Positions 36,555 to 45,798 of a stretch of DNA of 64,000 nt are shown here, piece by piece (position 1 is the stretch's first letter; the number at the start of each line of letters is the position of its first letter). Location: positions 4,774,001-4,838,000 of the forward strand of contig NZ_CP027707.1 of assembly GCF_003850345.1 (NCBI RefSeq). Direction: 5' to 3'. This DNA is from Pseudomonas chlororaphis subsp. piscium. Its GTDB lineage: Bacteria > Pseudomonadota > Gammaproteobacteria > Pseudomonadales > Pseudomonadaceae. The translations under genes and the position numbers were made by a program. The notes under the pieces were generated by a model, which made no database searches, was not told the origin of the DNA, and saw only the letters and a list, made by a program, of their open reading frames with translations.

Positions 36555-37889
36555 TCAGCTGGCCGTGGCCAGCAGCAGATCACGCACCGAACGGCTGTGG
36601 CGGCCTTTGTCGTGCTCGTACAGCGAGGCGGCGATCTCCTCGGCGCGGATCGGCAGCACCGACAGCAAGGTGTCGCTCAGGCCGTGGCTGGCCTGGCTGA
36701 AGCCCTGGGTGTAGACGCCGGCCTTGCAGCGCTCGTCGGTGATGACCCGGTAGTTGCGGTCCACTTCGAAGTCGCCCAGGTAGGCTTCCAGCGGCGCCAG
36801 CAATGCGCGGTGGGTCTGGCGCTCGTAGCCGGTGGCCAGGATCACCGCGTCGTAGTGGCGGGTGCTCAACTCGCCGGTGGAGGTATTGCGCAGCACCAGC
36901 TCGATGCCCTGGGCGGTGGCGGTGGCTTTCTCCACGGTGGTCAGGGTGCGGAAGGCATGGCGTGCGATACCGGAGACTTTCTGGCGGTAGAGAATCCCGT
37001 AGATGCGTTCGATCAGGTCGACATCCACCACCGAGTAGTTGGTGTTCTGGTACTCGTGGACCAGGCGCTCGCGCTCGCCGCTCGGCTGCTGGAACACCAG
37101 GTCGGTGAAGGCCGGCGAGAACACTTCGTTGACGAACGGGCTGTCGTCCGCCGGCTTCAGCGCCGAACCGCGCATCAGTATGTCCACCTGCACCGATGGG
37201 AAGCTGTCGTTGAGGTCGATGAAGGCCTCGGCCGCGCTCTGCCCGCCACCGATGATCGCCACGTTCATCGGCTTGCCGCTGGTGCACGGCTGGTTGGCCA
37301 TGCGTTCCAGGTAGTGCGCGTGGTGGAACACCCGGCCGTCGTCCTTGAGCGCCTTGAAGGTGTCCGGGATCAATGGCGTACCGCCAGGGCTGACCACCAC
37401 CGAACGGCTGGTACGGACGAACTCATGGCCCTGGCTGTCGCGGGAAATCACCCGCAGCGCCTCGACCTGCTGGTTGTGCAGCACCGGTTCGATGGCCAGT
37501 ACTTCTTCACCGTAGCGGCTCTGCTCCTGGAAGTGCCCGGCGACCCAGCGCAGGTAATCGTTGAACTCCATGCGGCACGGATAGAAGGTGCCCAGGTTGA
37601 TGAAGTCCACCAGGCGGCCGTGGTGCTTGAGGTAGTTGACGAAGGAGTACGGGCTGGTCGGGTTGCGCAGGGTCACCAGGTCCTTGAGAAAGGAAATCTG
37701 CAGGTCGCTCTGGGCCACCAGGGTGTTGCCGTGCCAGCGGTAATCGGCCTGCTTGTCGAGAAACAGCGCGTCCAGCGGACCCTGAATCTGGCCACGTTCT
37801 TCCAGCGCGATAGCCAGCGCCAGATTCGAGGGGCCGAAACCGATACCGATCAGGTCGTGAACGATGGTCGATGCAATTGCCTGTGTCAT
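36555..37889 (-). CDS. pvdA: L-ornithine N5-monooxygenase PvdA
   Basis: A 444-residue flavin monooxygenase that hydroxylates L-ornithine to N5-hydroxyornithine, the first committed step toward the formyl-hydroxyornithine residues of pyoverdine. Seen are the FAD motif IGIGFGPSNLALAIALEE (about 14-31), the NADPH motif NVAIIGGGQSAAEAF (about 208-222) and the ATGY motif (DAVILATGYERQTH). It is cytoplasmic, and its product is the substrate of PvdF. A PvdS box (TAAAT-N16-CGT) lies 97 bp upstream on the same strand. It sits in the same position as in P. aeruginosa, next to fpvI. Confidence 0.96.
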   Translation of the reverse strand: MTQAIASTIVHDLIGIGFGPSNLALAIALEERGQIQGPLDALFLDKQADYRWHGNTLVAQSDLQISFLKDLVTLRNPTSPYSFVNYLKHHGRLVDFINLGTFYPCRMEFNDYLRWVAGHFQEQSRYGEEVLAIEPVLHNQQVEALRVISRDSQGHEFVRTSRSVVVSPGGTPLIPDTFKALKDDGRVFHHAHYLERMANQPCTSGKPMNVAIIGGGQSAAEAFIDLNDSFPSVQVDILMRGSALKPADDSPFVNEVFSPAFTDLVFQQPSGERERLVHEYQNTNYSVVDVDLIERIYGILYRQKVSGIARHAFRTLTTVEKATATAQGIELVLRNTSTGELSTRHYDAVILATGYERQTHRALLAPLEAYLGDFEVDRNYRVITDERCKAGVYTQGFSQASHGLSDTLLSVLPIRAEEIAASLYEHDKGRHSRSVRDLLLATAS

Positions 37890-37985
37890 TTCCAGTGTCC
37901 TCTGGATAAATCCCTCAACGCGGGGAGAAATCGACGGTGACCTGATCGGCCCATGGCGAGGCAGCAGGTCGTCTGTTGAGTAGGA

Positions 37986-38009
37986 ACGAGGACAGTGAAA
38001 AAAAATTTA
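37986..38009 (-). promoter_or_regulatory. PvdS (iron-starvation) box of pvdA
   Basis: Read on the minus strand, TAAAT at 38009-38005, exactly 16 bases, then CGT at 37988-37986, the consensus for the PvdS sigma factor. It is about 97 bp before the pvdA ATG. Confidence 0.85.
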
Positions 38010-38020
38010 ACAAAGAAGGA

Positions 38021-38503
38021 TCAATGGGCGTCCCACTGCCGGACCCGCACCCGGCAATGCTTCATCGCATTGACGATGTGCTTCTCCACCAGGCTGCGGG
38101 AAATCCCCAGGCGCTCGGCGATCTCGGGGTGGGACAGGCCTTCGAGCTTGCGCAGCAGGAAACTTTCCCGGCACAGCGCCGGCAGCTCCGCCAGCGCCCG
38201 TTGCAGCATGTCCAGGCGCTGGCCGTGGTCGATGCTGGTCTGTGGCGAGGGGCTGAAGAAACGCTCTTCATTGTCGAGCACATCCAGGGGCTCGACCTGG
38301 CGCAAGGCATTGCGCCGATGGCCGTCGATCACCAGGTTCAGCGCCGTGCGATAGAGGAAGGCCCGCGGTTGCTCGATCGGCGTGTCGCTGGAACGCTCCA
38401 GCACCCGCACGTAAGCGTCATGCACCACATCTTCGGCCACCTGCAGGTTGCCCAGCTTGGCGTTGAGGAAACACACCAGCTCGCGATAGTAGTTTTCCAA
38501 CAT
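38021..38503 (-). CDS. fpvI: ECF sigma factor FpvI
   Basis: A 160-residue ECF sigma factor: region 2 (NLQVAEDVVHDAYVRVLE, YRTALNLVIDGHRR) and region 4 HTH (LSHPEIAERLGISRSLVEKHIVNAM). In P. aeruginosa FpvI is the FpvA-linked sigma that drives fpvA when ferripyoverdine is bound. The location between pvdA and pvdR matches that locus, and the length fits FpvI better than the 187-residue PvdS. The start MLENYYREL has a GGGAG site and lacks the low-quality upstream codons of a longer frame. A Fur-like site lies just upstream. Confidence 0.88.
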   Translation of the reverse strand: MLENYYRELVCFLNAKLGNLQVAEDVVHDAYVRVLERSSDTPIEQPRAFLYRTALNLVIDGHRRNALRQVEPLDVLDNEERFFSPSPQTSIDHGQRLDMLQRALAELPALCRESFLLRKLEGLSHPEIAERLGISRSLVEKHIVNAMKHCRVRVRQWDAH

Positions 38504-38601
38504 GACTCCCGACCGCGATACGCGGCTTTTGTCCTTGAGCACAACCGGCACTCCGCCCCTGGGCAGGCGATTCGATGATGGCAGTTTAGAAGTGGCGTAA
38601 T

Positions 38602-38616
38602 TTATAGTAATTCTCA
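38602..38616. promoter_or_regulatory. Fur-like site upstream of fpvI
   Basis: TTATAGT-A-ATTCTCA (7-1-7) reads TGAGAAT-T-ACTATAA on the minus strand and agrees with the Fur 7-1-7 consensus TGATAAT-N-ATTATCA at most positions. It lies about 100 bp before the fpvI ATG, in AT-rich promoter DNA. Confidence 0.6.
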
Positions 38617-38707
38617 TATAGATTTAAAGTACCGCGTCGATTCGCCGGATTTATTTTCGTTGCCTAACCTGTAATCCCCTGCACCTGTAACGCCATGTGT
38701 CATGGCT

Positions 38708-38731
38708 TAAATTCCCCCCGGCGCTTCTCGT
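38708..38731 (+). promoter_or_regulatory. PvdS (iron-starvation) box of pvdRT-opmQ
   Basis: TAAAT at 38708-38712, exactly 16 bases, then CGT at 38729-38731 on the plus strand, 108 bp before the pvdR ATG. It would drive the export operon. Confidence 0.85.
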
Positions 38732-38839
38732 CTACCTGACAGCTCCCCGTATCTGTCGCGCTATCGACAGCCTCCAGCCCTGCCCACGCCCCTGGGCCAG
38801 GCCGGACGACGGGCCGATTTCCATTGGCCGGAACCCTGC

Positions 38840-40012
38840 ATGAAACGTCCCCGTCATACCCGACGCGCCCTGCTTGTCACCCTGTGTCTGATTCCTGTCG
38901 TTGCCTTCGCTGCCTGGAAAATCCTGCCGCCAGGGCGCGACCAGTTCGCCACCGTGCAGGTCAGCCGCGGCACCATCGAAAGCAGCGTGACCGCCCTGGG
39001 CACCCTGCAACCGCGGCGTTATGTCGACGTCGGCGCCCAGGCGTCCGGACAGATCCGCAAGATCCACGTCGAAGCCGGCGACCCGGTCAAGGAAGGCCAG
39101 TTGCTGGTGGAGATCGACCCCGCCACCCAGCAGGCCAAGCTCGACGCCAGCCGCTTCTCCATCGAGAACCTGCAGGCCCAGTTGCAAGAGCAGCGGGCGC
39201 AGAACCAACTGGCCCGGCAGAAATACCAGCGCCAGCAGAACCTCGCCGCCGGCGGCGCGACCCGCGACGAAGACGTGCAGACCGCCCGCGCCGAACTCAA
39301 GGCCACCCAGGCGCGGATCGACATGATCCAGGCGCAGATCCGCCAGGCCCAGGCCAGCCTGCGCAGCGACCAGGCCGAGCTGGGCTACACGCGCATCTAT
39401 GCGCCGATGTCCGGCACCGTGGTCGCGGTGGACGCCCGCGAAGGCCAGACCCTCAACGCCCAGCAGCAGACGCCGCTGATCCTGCGCATCGCCCGGCTGT
39501 CGCCGATGACCGTCTGGGCCGAAGTTTCCGAAGCCGATATCGGCCATGTCAAACCGGGCATGACCGCCTACTTCACCACCTTGAGCGGCGGCGCCCGGCG
39601 CTGGACCAGCACCGTGCGGCAGATCCTGCCGATCCCGCCCAAGCCGCTGAACGAAAGCAGCCAGGGCAGCGGCAGCCCCAACAGTTCGAGCAAGAGCGGC
39701 AGTGGCCGGGTGGTGCTCTACACCGTGTTGCTGGATGTGGATAACGCCGACAACGCGCTGATGGCGGAAATGACCGCCCAGGTGTTTTTTGTCGCCGAGC
39801 GCGCGCAAGACGTCCTCACCGCGCCGATCGCCGCCCTGCAGAGCAGCGCCGATAGCGGCGTACAGCTGGCCCGGGTGGTGGCGAAAAACGGCTCGATCGA
39901 GGAGCGCAAGGTGCGGGTCGGCATCAGCGACCGCTTGCGCATCCAGGTCCTGGACGGCCTCGACGAAGGCGATCACCTGCTGATCGGTCCCGCCCAAAGC
40001 AGCGGAGGCTGA
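38840..40012 (+). CDS. pvdR: PvdR, periplasmic adaptor of the pyoverdine efflux system
   Basis: A 390-residue MacA-like membrane fusion protein. It has one N-terminal membrane anchor (about 12-30), the lipoyl motif GTLQPRRYVDVGAQASGQIRK (GTLQ near residue 54), a helical hairpin rich in Q/A (about 105-180), and LGYTRIYAPMSGTVVAVDAREG closing the lipoyl domain. A Ser/Gly-rich loop (SSQGSGSPNSSSKSGSG) near residue 275 is MacA-typical. It links PvdT to OpmQ. Translation is coupled to pvdT, whose ATG overlaps the stop by one base or abuts it. Confidence 0.93.
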   Translation: MKRPRHTRRALLVTLCLIPVVAFAAWKILPPGRDQFATVQVSRGTIESSVTALGTLQPRRYVDVGAQASGQIRKIHVEAGDPVKEGQLLVEIDPATQQAKLDASRFSIENLQAQLQEQRAQNQLARQKYQRQQNLAAGGATRDEDVQTARAELKATQARIDMIQAQIRQAQASLRSDQAELGYTRIYAPMSGTVVAVDAREGQTLNAQQQTPLILRIARLSPMTVWAEVSEADIGHVKPGMTAYFTTLSGGARRWTSTVRQILPIPPKPLNESSQGSGSPNSSSKSGSGRVVLYTVLLDVDNADNALMAEMTAQVFFVAERAQDVLTAPIAALQSSADSGVQLARVVAKNGSIEERKVRVGISDRLRIQVLDGLDEGDHLLIGPAQSSGG

Positions 40013-41986
40013 ATGCAGACCCCGCTGATCGACCTCAAGGACATCCGCAAATCCTACGGCGGCGGCGACACGCCGCAAGTGGACGTGCTACGTGGCATCA
40101 ACCTGTCGATCCACGCCGGCGAGTTCGTCGCCATAGTCGGCGCCTCCGGCTCCGGCAAATCGACGCTGATGAACATCCTCGGCTGCCTCGACCGCCCGAC
40201 CTCGGGCGAGTACCTGTTCGCCGGGGAAAACGTCGCCCGGCTGGACAGCGACGAACTGGCCTGGCTGCGCCGCGAGGCCTTCGGCTTCGTGTTCCAGGGC
40301 TACCACCTGATCCCGTCCGGCTCGGCCCAGGAAAACGTCGAGATGCCGGCGATCTATGCCGGCACTCCGGCGGCCGAGCGCCATGCCCGCGCCGCCGCCC
40401 TGCTCGACCGCCTGGGCCTGGCCAGCCGCACCGGCAACCGTCCGCACCAGTTGTCTGGCGGCCAGCAGCAGCGGGTGTCGATCGCCCGCGCGCTGATGAA
40501 CGGCGGCCACATCATCCTCGCCGATGAACCCACCGGCGCCCTCGACAGCCACAGCGGCGCCGAGGTCATGACCCTGCTCGACGAACTGGCCAGCCAGGGC
40601 CATGTGGTGATCCTGATCACCCACGACCGCGAAGTCGCGGCCCGGGCCAAGCGCATCATCGAAATCCGCGACGGCGAAATCGTCAGCGACACCGCCGACG
40701 ACCACCCCGAGGTCCAGGCCAGCGCCAACAGCGGCGCCCTGCAGGCGGTGGACCTGCGCCAGCGCCTGGCCGACGGCAGCGAACACAACGGCGCCTGGAA
40801 AGGCGAACTGGTGGACGCCGTGCAAGCGGCTTGGCGGGTGATGTGGATCAACCGCTTCCGCACCGCCCTGACCCTGCTGGGGATCGTCATCGGCGTAGCC
40901 TCGGTGGTGGTGATGCTGGCGGTGGGCGAAGGCAGCAAGCGCCAGGTCATGGCGCAGATGGGCGCGTTCGGCTCGAACATCATTTACCTCAGCGGCCACA
41001 CGCCCAACCCGCGCACCCCACCCGGCATCATCACCCTCGACGACGTCGCCGCCCTGGCCGCCCTGCCGCAGGTCAAGCGCATCATGCCGGTCAATGGTTC
41101 CGAGGCCGGCGTGCGCTTCGGCAACGTCGACCACACCAGCTACGTCGGCGGCAACGACACCAACTTCCCGGCGATCTTCAACTGGCCGGTGGTCGAAGGC
41201 AGCTATTTCACCGAGGCCGACGAGCGCGCCGCGGCGGCCGTGGCGGTGATCGGCAAGAAGGTCCGCGACAAGTTGCTCAAGGACGTGGCCAACCCCATCG
41301 GCCAATACATCCTGATCGAGAATGTGCCATTCCAGGTGGTCGGCGTCCTGGCGGAAAAAGGCGCCAGCTCCGGCGACCAGGACAGCGACGACCGCATCGC
41401 CATCCCCTACTCCGCCGCGAGCATCCGCCTGTTCGGCAGCCACAACCCGGAGTACGTGGCGATCGCCACCAGCGACGCGCGCAAGGTCAAGGAGGCCGAG
41501 CAGGCCATCGACCAGTTGATGCTGCGCATGCACGGTGGCAAGCGTGATTTCGAACTGACCAACAACGCGGCGATGATCCAGGCCGAGGCCCGCACCCAGA
41601 ACACCCTGTCGCTGATGCTCGGCGCCATCGCCGCGATCTCGCTGCTGGTGGGCGGCATCGGGGTGATGAACATCATGCTCATGACCGTGCGCGAACGCAC
41701 CCGCGAGATCGGCATCCGCATGGCCACCGGCGCCCGCCAGCGTGACATCCTGCGCCAGTTCCTCACCGAGGCGGTGATGCTCTCGGTGGTCGGCGGCCTG
41801 ACCGGCATCGCCCTGGCGCTGATCATCGGCGGCGTGCTGATCCTCAGCGAAGTGGCGGTGGCCTTCTCCCTGGTGGCGGTCCTGGGCGCCTTCGCCTGCG
41901 CCCTGGTCACCGGCGTCATCTTCGGCTTCATGCCGGCCCGCAAAGCAGCCCGACTCGACCCGGTCACGGCCCTCACCAGTGAATGA
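40013..41986 (+). CDS. pvdT: PvdT, MacB-like ABC transporter of the pyoverdine efflux system
   Basis: A 657-residue MacB-type transporter: N-terminal ATPase with Walker [10 protein letters not shown] (43-51), signature LSGGQQQR and Walker [12 protein letters not shown], then a first TM helix (about 285), a large periplasmic domain (about 305-530) and three C-terminal TM helices ([24 protein letters not shown]). With PvdR and OpmQ it secretes and recycles pyoverdine from the periplasm. It is the middle gene of the operon, directly following pvdR. Confidence 0.94.
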   Translation: MQTPLIDLKDIRKSYGGGDTPQVDVLRGINLSIHAGEFVAIVGASGSGKSTLMNILGCLDRPTSGEYLFAGENVARLDSDELAWLRREAFGFVFQGYHLIPSGSAQENVEMPAIYAGTPAAERHARAAALLDRLGLASRTGNRPHQLSGGQQQRVSIARALMNGGHIILADEPTGALDSHSGAEVMTLLDELASQGHVVILITHDREVAARAKRIIEIRDGEIVSDTADDHPEVQASANSGALQAVDLRQRLADGSEHNGAWKGELVDAVQAAWRVMWINRFRTALTLLGIVIGVASVVVMLAVGEGSKRQVMAQMGAFGSNIIYLSGHTPNPRTPPGIITLDDVAALAALPQVKRIMPVNGSEAGVRFGNVDHTSYVGGNDTNFPAIFNWPVVEGSYFTEADERAAAAVAVIGKKVRDKLLKDVANPIGQYILIENVPFQVVGVLAEKGASSGDQDSDDRIAIPYSAASIRLFGSHNPEYVAIATSDARKVKEAEQAIDQLMLRMHGGKRDFELTNNAAMIQAEARTQNTLSLMLGAIAAISLLVGGIGVMNIMLMTVRERTREIGIRMATGARQRDILRQFLTEAVMLSVVGGLTGIALALIIGGVLILSEVAVAFSLVAVLGAFACALVTGVIFGFMPARKAARLDPVTALTSE

Positions 41987-41993
41987 TCGACCT

Positions 41994-43388
41994 ATGAAAG
42001 CGCCCCTCAGCCTTATCGCCGCCAGCCTGTTGCTGGCGGCTTGCAGCGGCCCCGCGCCGCGCCCGGACAGCGGCCTGCAGGCCCCGCCCGCCTGGCATTC
42101 GCCCAATACCGCGGCCGCGCAGCAGGACAATCGCCAATGGTGGACCCGCTTCGGCAGCCCGGAACTGGAGCGCCTGATCGAACAGGCCCGCCTGGGCAGC
42201 CACGACCTGGCCGCCGCCATGGCCCGGGTGCGCCAGGCGCAGGCCACGGCGGTGGTCGCCGGCGCGCCGTTGCTGCCGGAGCTCAAGGGCGCGCTCAACG
42301 CCAGCCGGCAGAAGCTGCTGCGCGGCAACGGCTACAGCCAACTGGACGCCAACAGCAGCAACAAGGCCGTGGACTATTTCGACGCCAGCCTCAGCGCCAG
42401 CTATGAAGTCGACTTCTGGGGCGGCAGGCGCGCGGCCCGCGACAGCGCCGTGGAAAGCCTGCGGGCCAGCGAATTCGACCAGGCCACCGTCGAGCTGACC
42501 CTGCTCAGCGGCGTCGCCAACAGCTACACCCAGGTGCTGTCGCTGGGCGAGCAGAGCCGCATCGCCGAACTCAACCTGGCCAACGCGCAGAGCGTGCTCC
42601 GGCTGGTGCAGACCCGCTATGACTCGGGCTCGGCCACCGCCCTGGAACTGGCCCAGCAGAAGAGCCTGGTGGCCGCCCAGCAGCGCCAGCTGCCATTGGT
42701 GCAGCAACAGGCCGAGAACGCACGGATCACCCTCGCCGCCCTGCTCGGCCAGCCGGTGCAGAGCCTCGATCTCGGCCAGCAAGCCTTCGCCCAACTGACC
42801 TGGCCGAGCATCGACGCCGGCGTGCCCAGCGACCTGTTGAGCCGCCGCCCGGACATTGCCAGCGCCGAAGCCAGGCTCGCCGCTGCCCAGGCCGACGTCA
42901 CGGTAGCCCGAGCGGCGATGCTACCCACTGTCACCCTGAGCGCCAGCCTCGGTTCAGGGGCCAATACCGCCTCGGACATCCTGCGTAGCCCCTTCTACAA
43001 CCTCACCAGCGCCTTGGCGGCGCCGATCTTCAACGCCGGCCGCCTGAGCGCCGAACGCGACAAGGCGCGGGCGCGCCAGGAAGAGCTGCTGGAAACCTAC
43101 CGCGGGGCGATCGTCAACGGCTTCGCCGATGTGGAAAAGGCCCTCGCCAGCATCCGTGGCCTCGACCAGCAGCGCCAATGGCAGAGCGAAGAACTGCGCC
43201 AGGCACAGACCGCCTTCGACATCGCCCAGAGCCGCTACCAGGCTGGCGCCGCCGACCTGCTGACGGTCCTGGAAACCCAGCGCACCCTGTACGCCGCCCA
43301 GGACCAGAACGTGCAGCTGCGGCTGTCCCGCCTGCAGGCCAGCATCGCCCTGTACAAGGCTTTGGGTGGTGGTTGGAAAGTGCTCTAG
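41994..43388 (+). CDS. opmQ: OpmQ, TolC-type outer-membrane lipoprotein
   Basis: A 464-residue RND/ABC-type outer-membrane factor. The lipobox is LLLAAC-S with Cys17 (MKAPLSLIAASLLLAAC). Two OEP repeats follow: the LARARQAQATAVV-like first repeat region near 60-100, and the PSDLLSRRPDIASAEARLAAAQ signature near 275. The final QASIALYKALGGGW is the classic end of this family. The ATG was chosen because the upstream GTG start would break the lipoprotein signal. It ends the pvdRT-opmQ operon; a REP repeat follows. Confidence 0.93.
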   Translation: MKAPLSLIAASLLLAACSGPAPRPDSGLQAPPAWHSPNTAAAQQDNRQWWTRFGSPELERLIEQARLGSHDLAAAMARVRQAQATAVVAGAPLLPELKGALNASRQKLLRGNGYSQLDANSSNKAVDYFDASLSASYEVDFWGGRRAARDSAVESLRASEFDQATVELTLLSGVANSYTQVLSLGEQSRIAELNLANAQSVLRLVQTRYDSGSATALELAQQKSLVAAQQRQLPLVQQQAENARITLAALLGQPVQSLDLGQQAFAQLTWPSIDAGVPSDLLSRRPDIASAEARLAAAQADVTVARAAMLPTVTLSASLGSGANTASDILRSPFYNLTSALAAPIFNAGRLSAERDKARARQEELLETYRGAIVNGFADVEKALASIRGLDQQRQWQSEELRQAQTAFDIAQSRYQAGAADLLTVLETQRTLYAAQDQNVQLRLSRLQASIALYKALGGGWKVL

Positions 43389-43437
43389 TCGAGCCTGACC
43401 AGTAACGATGCGGCGGCTTGAAGAGCGCCGCTGCGCG

Positions 43438-43533
43438 GCTATCGCGGACAAGTCGGATCGCCGCCCGCTCGCTCCTACGGAAACAAAAACAGCACATATG
43501 ACTTCTGTAGGAGCGAAGCTTGCTCGCGATAAG
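43438..43533. repeat. REP-type inverted repeat pair between opmQ and pvdP
   Basis: Left arm CTATCGCGGACAAGTCGGAT... to GCTCCTAC (43438-43479) is an interrupted REP, right arm CTGTAGGAGCGAAGCTTGCT to GCGAT (43505-43530) is complete. It lies between the convergent ends of opmQ and pvdP. Confidence 0.8.
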
Positions 43534-43598
43534 GACGACGCGGTGCACCTGGCAAACCGCGTCATCGTTTTTCGCGAACAACCTCGACCGGCTGCTGT

Positions 43599-45224
43599 TT
43601 ACAACAAGCGCTCACGCACCTTCAGGTGACGGGCATACCAGGGCCGCTTGGGCACTTTGCGGAACAGCTCGGCCAGCTTGTCTTCCTCGGCGAAGGTGAT
43701 GCGCAGCGCCAGCTTCATGGTTTCCGGATCCATCTCCACCGAGCGCCCCATCTGCAGACCGGGGGTGGTGCTGCAACCATGAGTGTCCGGCCCCAGCCAG
43801 GGGTCGTCGACCTCGACCCAGCGCCCGGGAGCGAACCAAGGCACGCCGTTAACTTCAAGGCGGCTGACTTCACCCGGATGGAAACGTTCGTGGGCGCGCA
43901 ACCAGTCTTCCACGCGGTCGTCGATCCAGCCATGGAAAGCCCAGAACACTGGGCTCACATGGGAGGAAAACGGGTCGCCGAGGAAGTCGTTTTCCGCGGC
44001 GTACCAGCGCGCCGAAAAGTCCGCCGGATCGCGGGCGAACGGCACTGGCGCACCATTGGAAGGATCGCGTGGCACCGAGGCCCAGCGCATGTGCAGCCAG
44101 TCGTGCAGGCCCAGTTCCAACTCGGAACCGAACTGGCCCAGGGTCAGGGTCGACAGGTAACGCGGGTCGCGGTAGCGCGATTCCCAGACCTGGAAATTGC
44201 TGTGGTAGGTCTCGGCGGTCTTGATGTCGCTGACCCACTGGGTGTAGTCGGCGTCGTCGCTGGCCAGCCAGGTCGGCGGCAAGGCGAAGCCGTCGTGGTT
44301 ATCGAAATAATGGGCGAAACCCAGGCGATCGCGTTCCAGCTCCGGCTGCGGAGTCGGGAAGTTCAGCCAGGACGGCAGGTCCTGCATGGAACGCGCGGTA
44401 CCGAGCATGTGCCGGTGCATGAAAAAGAAGTCGATGCCCGAGCCATTGCGATCCTTGCGTTTGCCCCGGGCGTCACGTTCCTGGCCACGCGGGCCGGGCT
44501 GCCAGCCAATGCCGCGCAGGGCGTCGCGTTTTGCTTCGGACAGGCTGTGCCACTTGTCCCGCGAGGCATGCCACAGCTGGTGAAACAGCCGGTGCTCAGG
44601 GGAAATCAGCCAGGCCAGCAGCGTCGGGTTCAGGCCGATGCGCTGGCGGGCTTCGGGGAACAGCTGCTTGGTGGCGACAAAGCGATTGTCCTGCTCGGGC
44701 AGCACCAACGGCCGGTCCAGGCGCAGGATGCGCCCGCTGAGCGTGCCGCTGCCGGCATTGCCGAAATCGCCCCAGACCTCGTCGAGCACCACGCTGAACT
44801 CATAACAGGGCGCACCGTCGCCGGCATCGGCGCTTACCAGGCGCCAGTAAAGCTGCTTCGGATCGGGCGCCAGCAGATCGCCAACCACCCGGTAACGCGG
44901 CTCGGCCTCGCCACGCAACGCCTCGGCACGGTCCAGGTAACCACGCAGGCCGCGCCCGCGCTGGGCGACGTCGAGAAACAGTTCCAGCCCCTCGCGCGGC
45001 AGGCCCGCCAGGCCGGCGTCCGCGCCCTCGAAACGCAGGGTCCAGACCCCGCGCAACTTGTCCGCCAATTGCTGGCCGGCGGCGTCCGCCAGATCGACCG
45101 TCGCTTCGCCGGGGGTTTCCGGCGCCTCCTCACGCGTCAGTTCACGGTGCGCATAAATGGCCGCGGGCACCGCGGCTCCAGTGAGCGCCAAGCCTGCGAT
45201 AAACCCTCGTCGAGAAATCGTCAT
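43599..45224 (-). CDS. pvdP: PvdP, periplasmic tyrosinase of pyoverdine chromophore maturation
   Basis: A 541-residue Tat-exported copper tyrosinase (PAO1 PvdP is 544 by memory). The N-terminus MTISRRGFIAGLAL carries the twin-arginine SRRGF motif. Binuclear copper ligands are visible: His211/215/219 with 226 (HRLFHQLWHASRDKWH), His270/272 (MHRHML), His374/378 (GLHDWLHMRW) and His431 (FWAFHGW). It oxidises the tyrosine/tetrahydropyrimidine precursor of dihydropyoverdine and ferribactin to the fluorescent chromophore. A PvdS box is 46 bp upstream on the same strand. It is divergent from the inserted toxin cassette. Confidence 0.94.
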   Translation of the reverse strand: MTISRRGFIAGLALTGAAVPAAIYAHRELTREEAPETPGEATVDLADAAGQQLADKLRGVWTLRFEGADAGLAGLPREGLELFLDVAQRGRGLRGYLDRAEALRGEAEPRYRVVGDLLAPDPKQLYWRLVSADAGDGAPCYEFSVVLDEVWGDFGNAGSGTLSGRILRLDRPLVLPEQDNRFVATKQLFPEARQRIGLNPTLLAWLISPEHRLFHQLWHASRDKWHSLSEAKRDALRGIGWQPGPRGQERDARGKRKDRNGSGIDFFFMHRHMLGTARSMQDLPSWLNFPTPQPELERDRLGFAHYFDNHDGFALPPTWLASDDADYTQWVSDIKTAETYHSNFQVWESRYRDPRYLSTLTLGQFGSELELGLHDWLHMRWASVPRDPSNGAPVPFARDPADFSARWYAAENDFLGDPFSSHVSPVFWAFHGWIDDRVEDWLRAHERFHPGEVSRLEVNGVPWFAPGRWVEVDDPWLGPDTHGCSTTPGLQMGRSVEMDPETMKLALRITFAEEDKLAELFRKVPKRPWYARHLKVRERLL

Positions 45225-45269
45225 TGCCCTACCTGTGTCAGCCCTGAAGCAGGCCTTATCCCAGCTAGG

Positions 45270-45293
45270 ACGTTTGCAGAGGGGGGAAATTTA
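45270..45293 (-). promoter_or_regulatory. PvdS (iron-starvation) box of pvdP
   Basis: On the minus strand TAAAT at 45293-45289, exactly 16 bases, then CGT at 45272-45270, which is 46 bp before the pvdP ATG. Confidence 0.85.
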
Positions 45294-45372
45294 AGCCGGG
45301 CGAGGTGCCCGCCGCTCTGTGCGCTACTTGGTGGTTATTCTGGCGATCCTGTCACCGCAACAGCGGCGGGAC

Positions 45373-45798
45373 TTACGACGCGAAAGGGTCAGAGTTGCCC
45401 TTGCACTGCTTCAAGCGGGCAATGGTGTCAGAGGAAGTTTTATCGAGATCTATCCTGCCGGTCCCATCAAGATAGATATCTATCGTCCCCCAGCGTTTGA
45501 GCGTGATATCAACACACCGACTAAAGCCTCTCTCGGTCCACCACTCGAACATCATGAAAAACTCTTGGTCGGGGAATAGGTGTCCAGTATCAACAGTGGC
45601 TTGTCCTGGAAGAATTCGCTCCCGATAAATCCTGTGCTGTGTATTCCATACGGACCGCAACTCCTCCTCCCCCTCTTTGGAGTAGTGAACAATTACGCTG
45701 GGGGTCGCCGCATACCAAAACACCAACAGGGCCAACAAGAGAAATAGAAACCCTGCTCCTATATACCGGGCCTTAGATTTTCTTACATTTGTGGACAT
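45373..45798 (-). CDS. One-TM protein, candidate immunity to the toxin-44 effector
   Basis: A 141-residue protein I do not recognise by family. One TM helix (about 12-32, IGAGFLFLLLALLVFWYAAT) is followed by a periplasmic domain with Trp- and Phe-rich segments (FFMMFEWWTERGFSRCVDI). The start MSTNVRKS overlaps the end of the toxin-44 gene by 26 bp, which suggests translational coupling. Small genes directly behind Ntox44-type toxins are commonly immunity genes; the inference here is from that context. AT-richer than the pvd genes. Confidence 0.6.
   Translation of the reverse strand: MSTNVRKSKARYIGAGFLFLLLALLVFWYAATPSVIVHYSKEGEEELRSVWNTQHRIYRERILPGQATVDTGHLFPDQEFFMMFEWWTERGFSRCVDITLKRWGTIDIYLDGTGRIDLDKTSSDTIARLKQCKGNSDPFAS

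Noticed and set aside
38021..38503. Identification as PvdS
   Set aside because: Length (160 vs about 187 residues) and neighbourhood fit FpvI; PvdS sequence motifs recalled from P. aeruginosa do not match.
38021..38617. Longer fpvI start at 38617
   Set aside because: The extra codons overlap the Fur-like site, lack a ribosome binding site and exceed the family length; ATG at 38503 has GGGAG and gives 160 residues.
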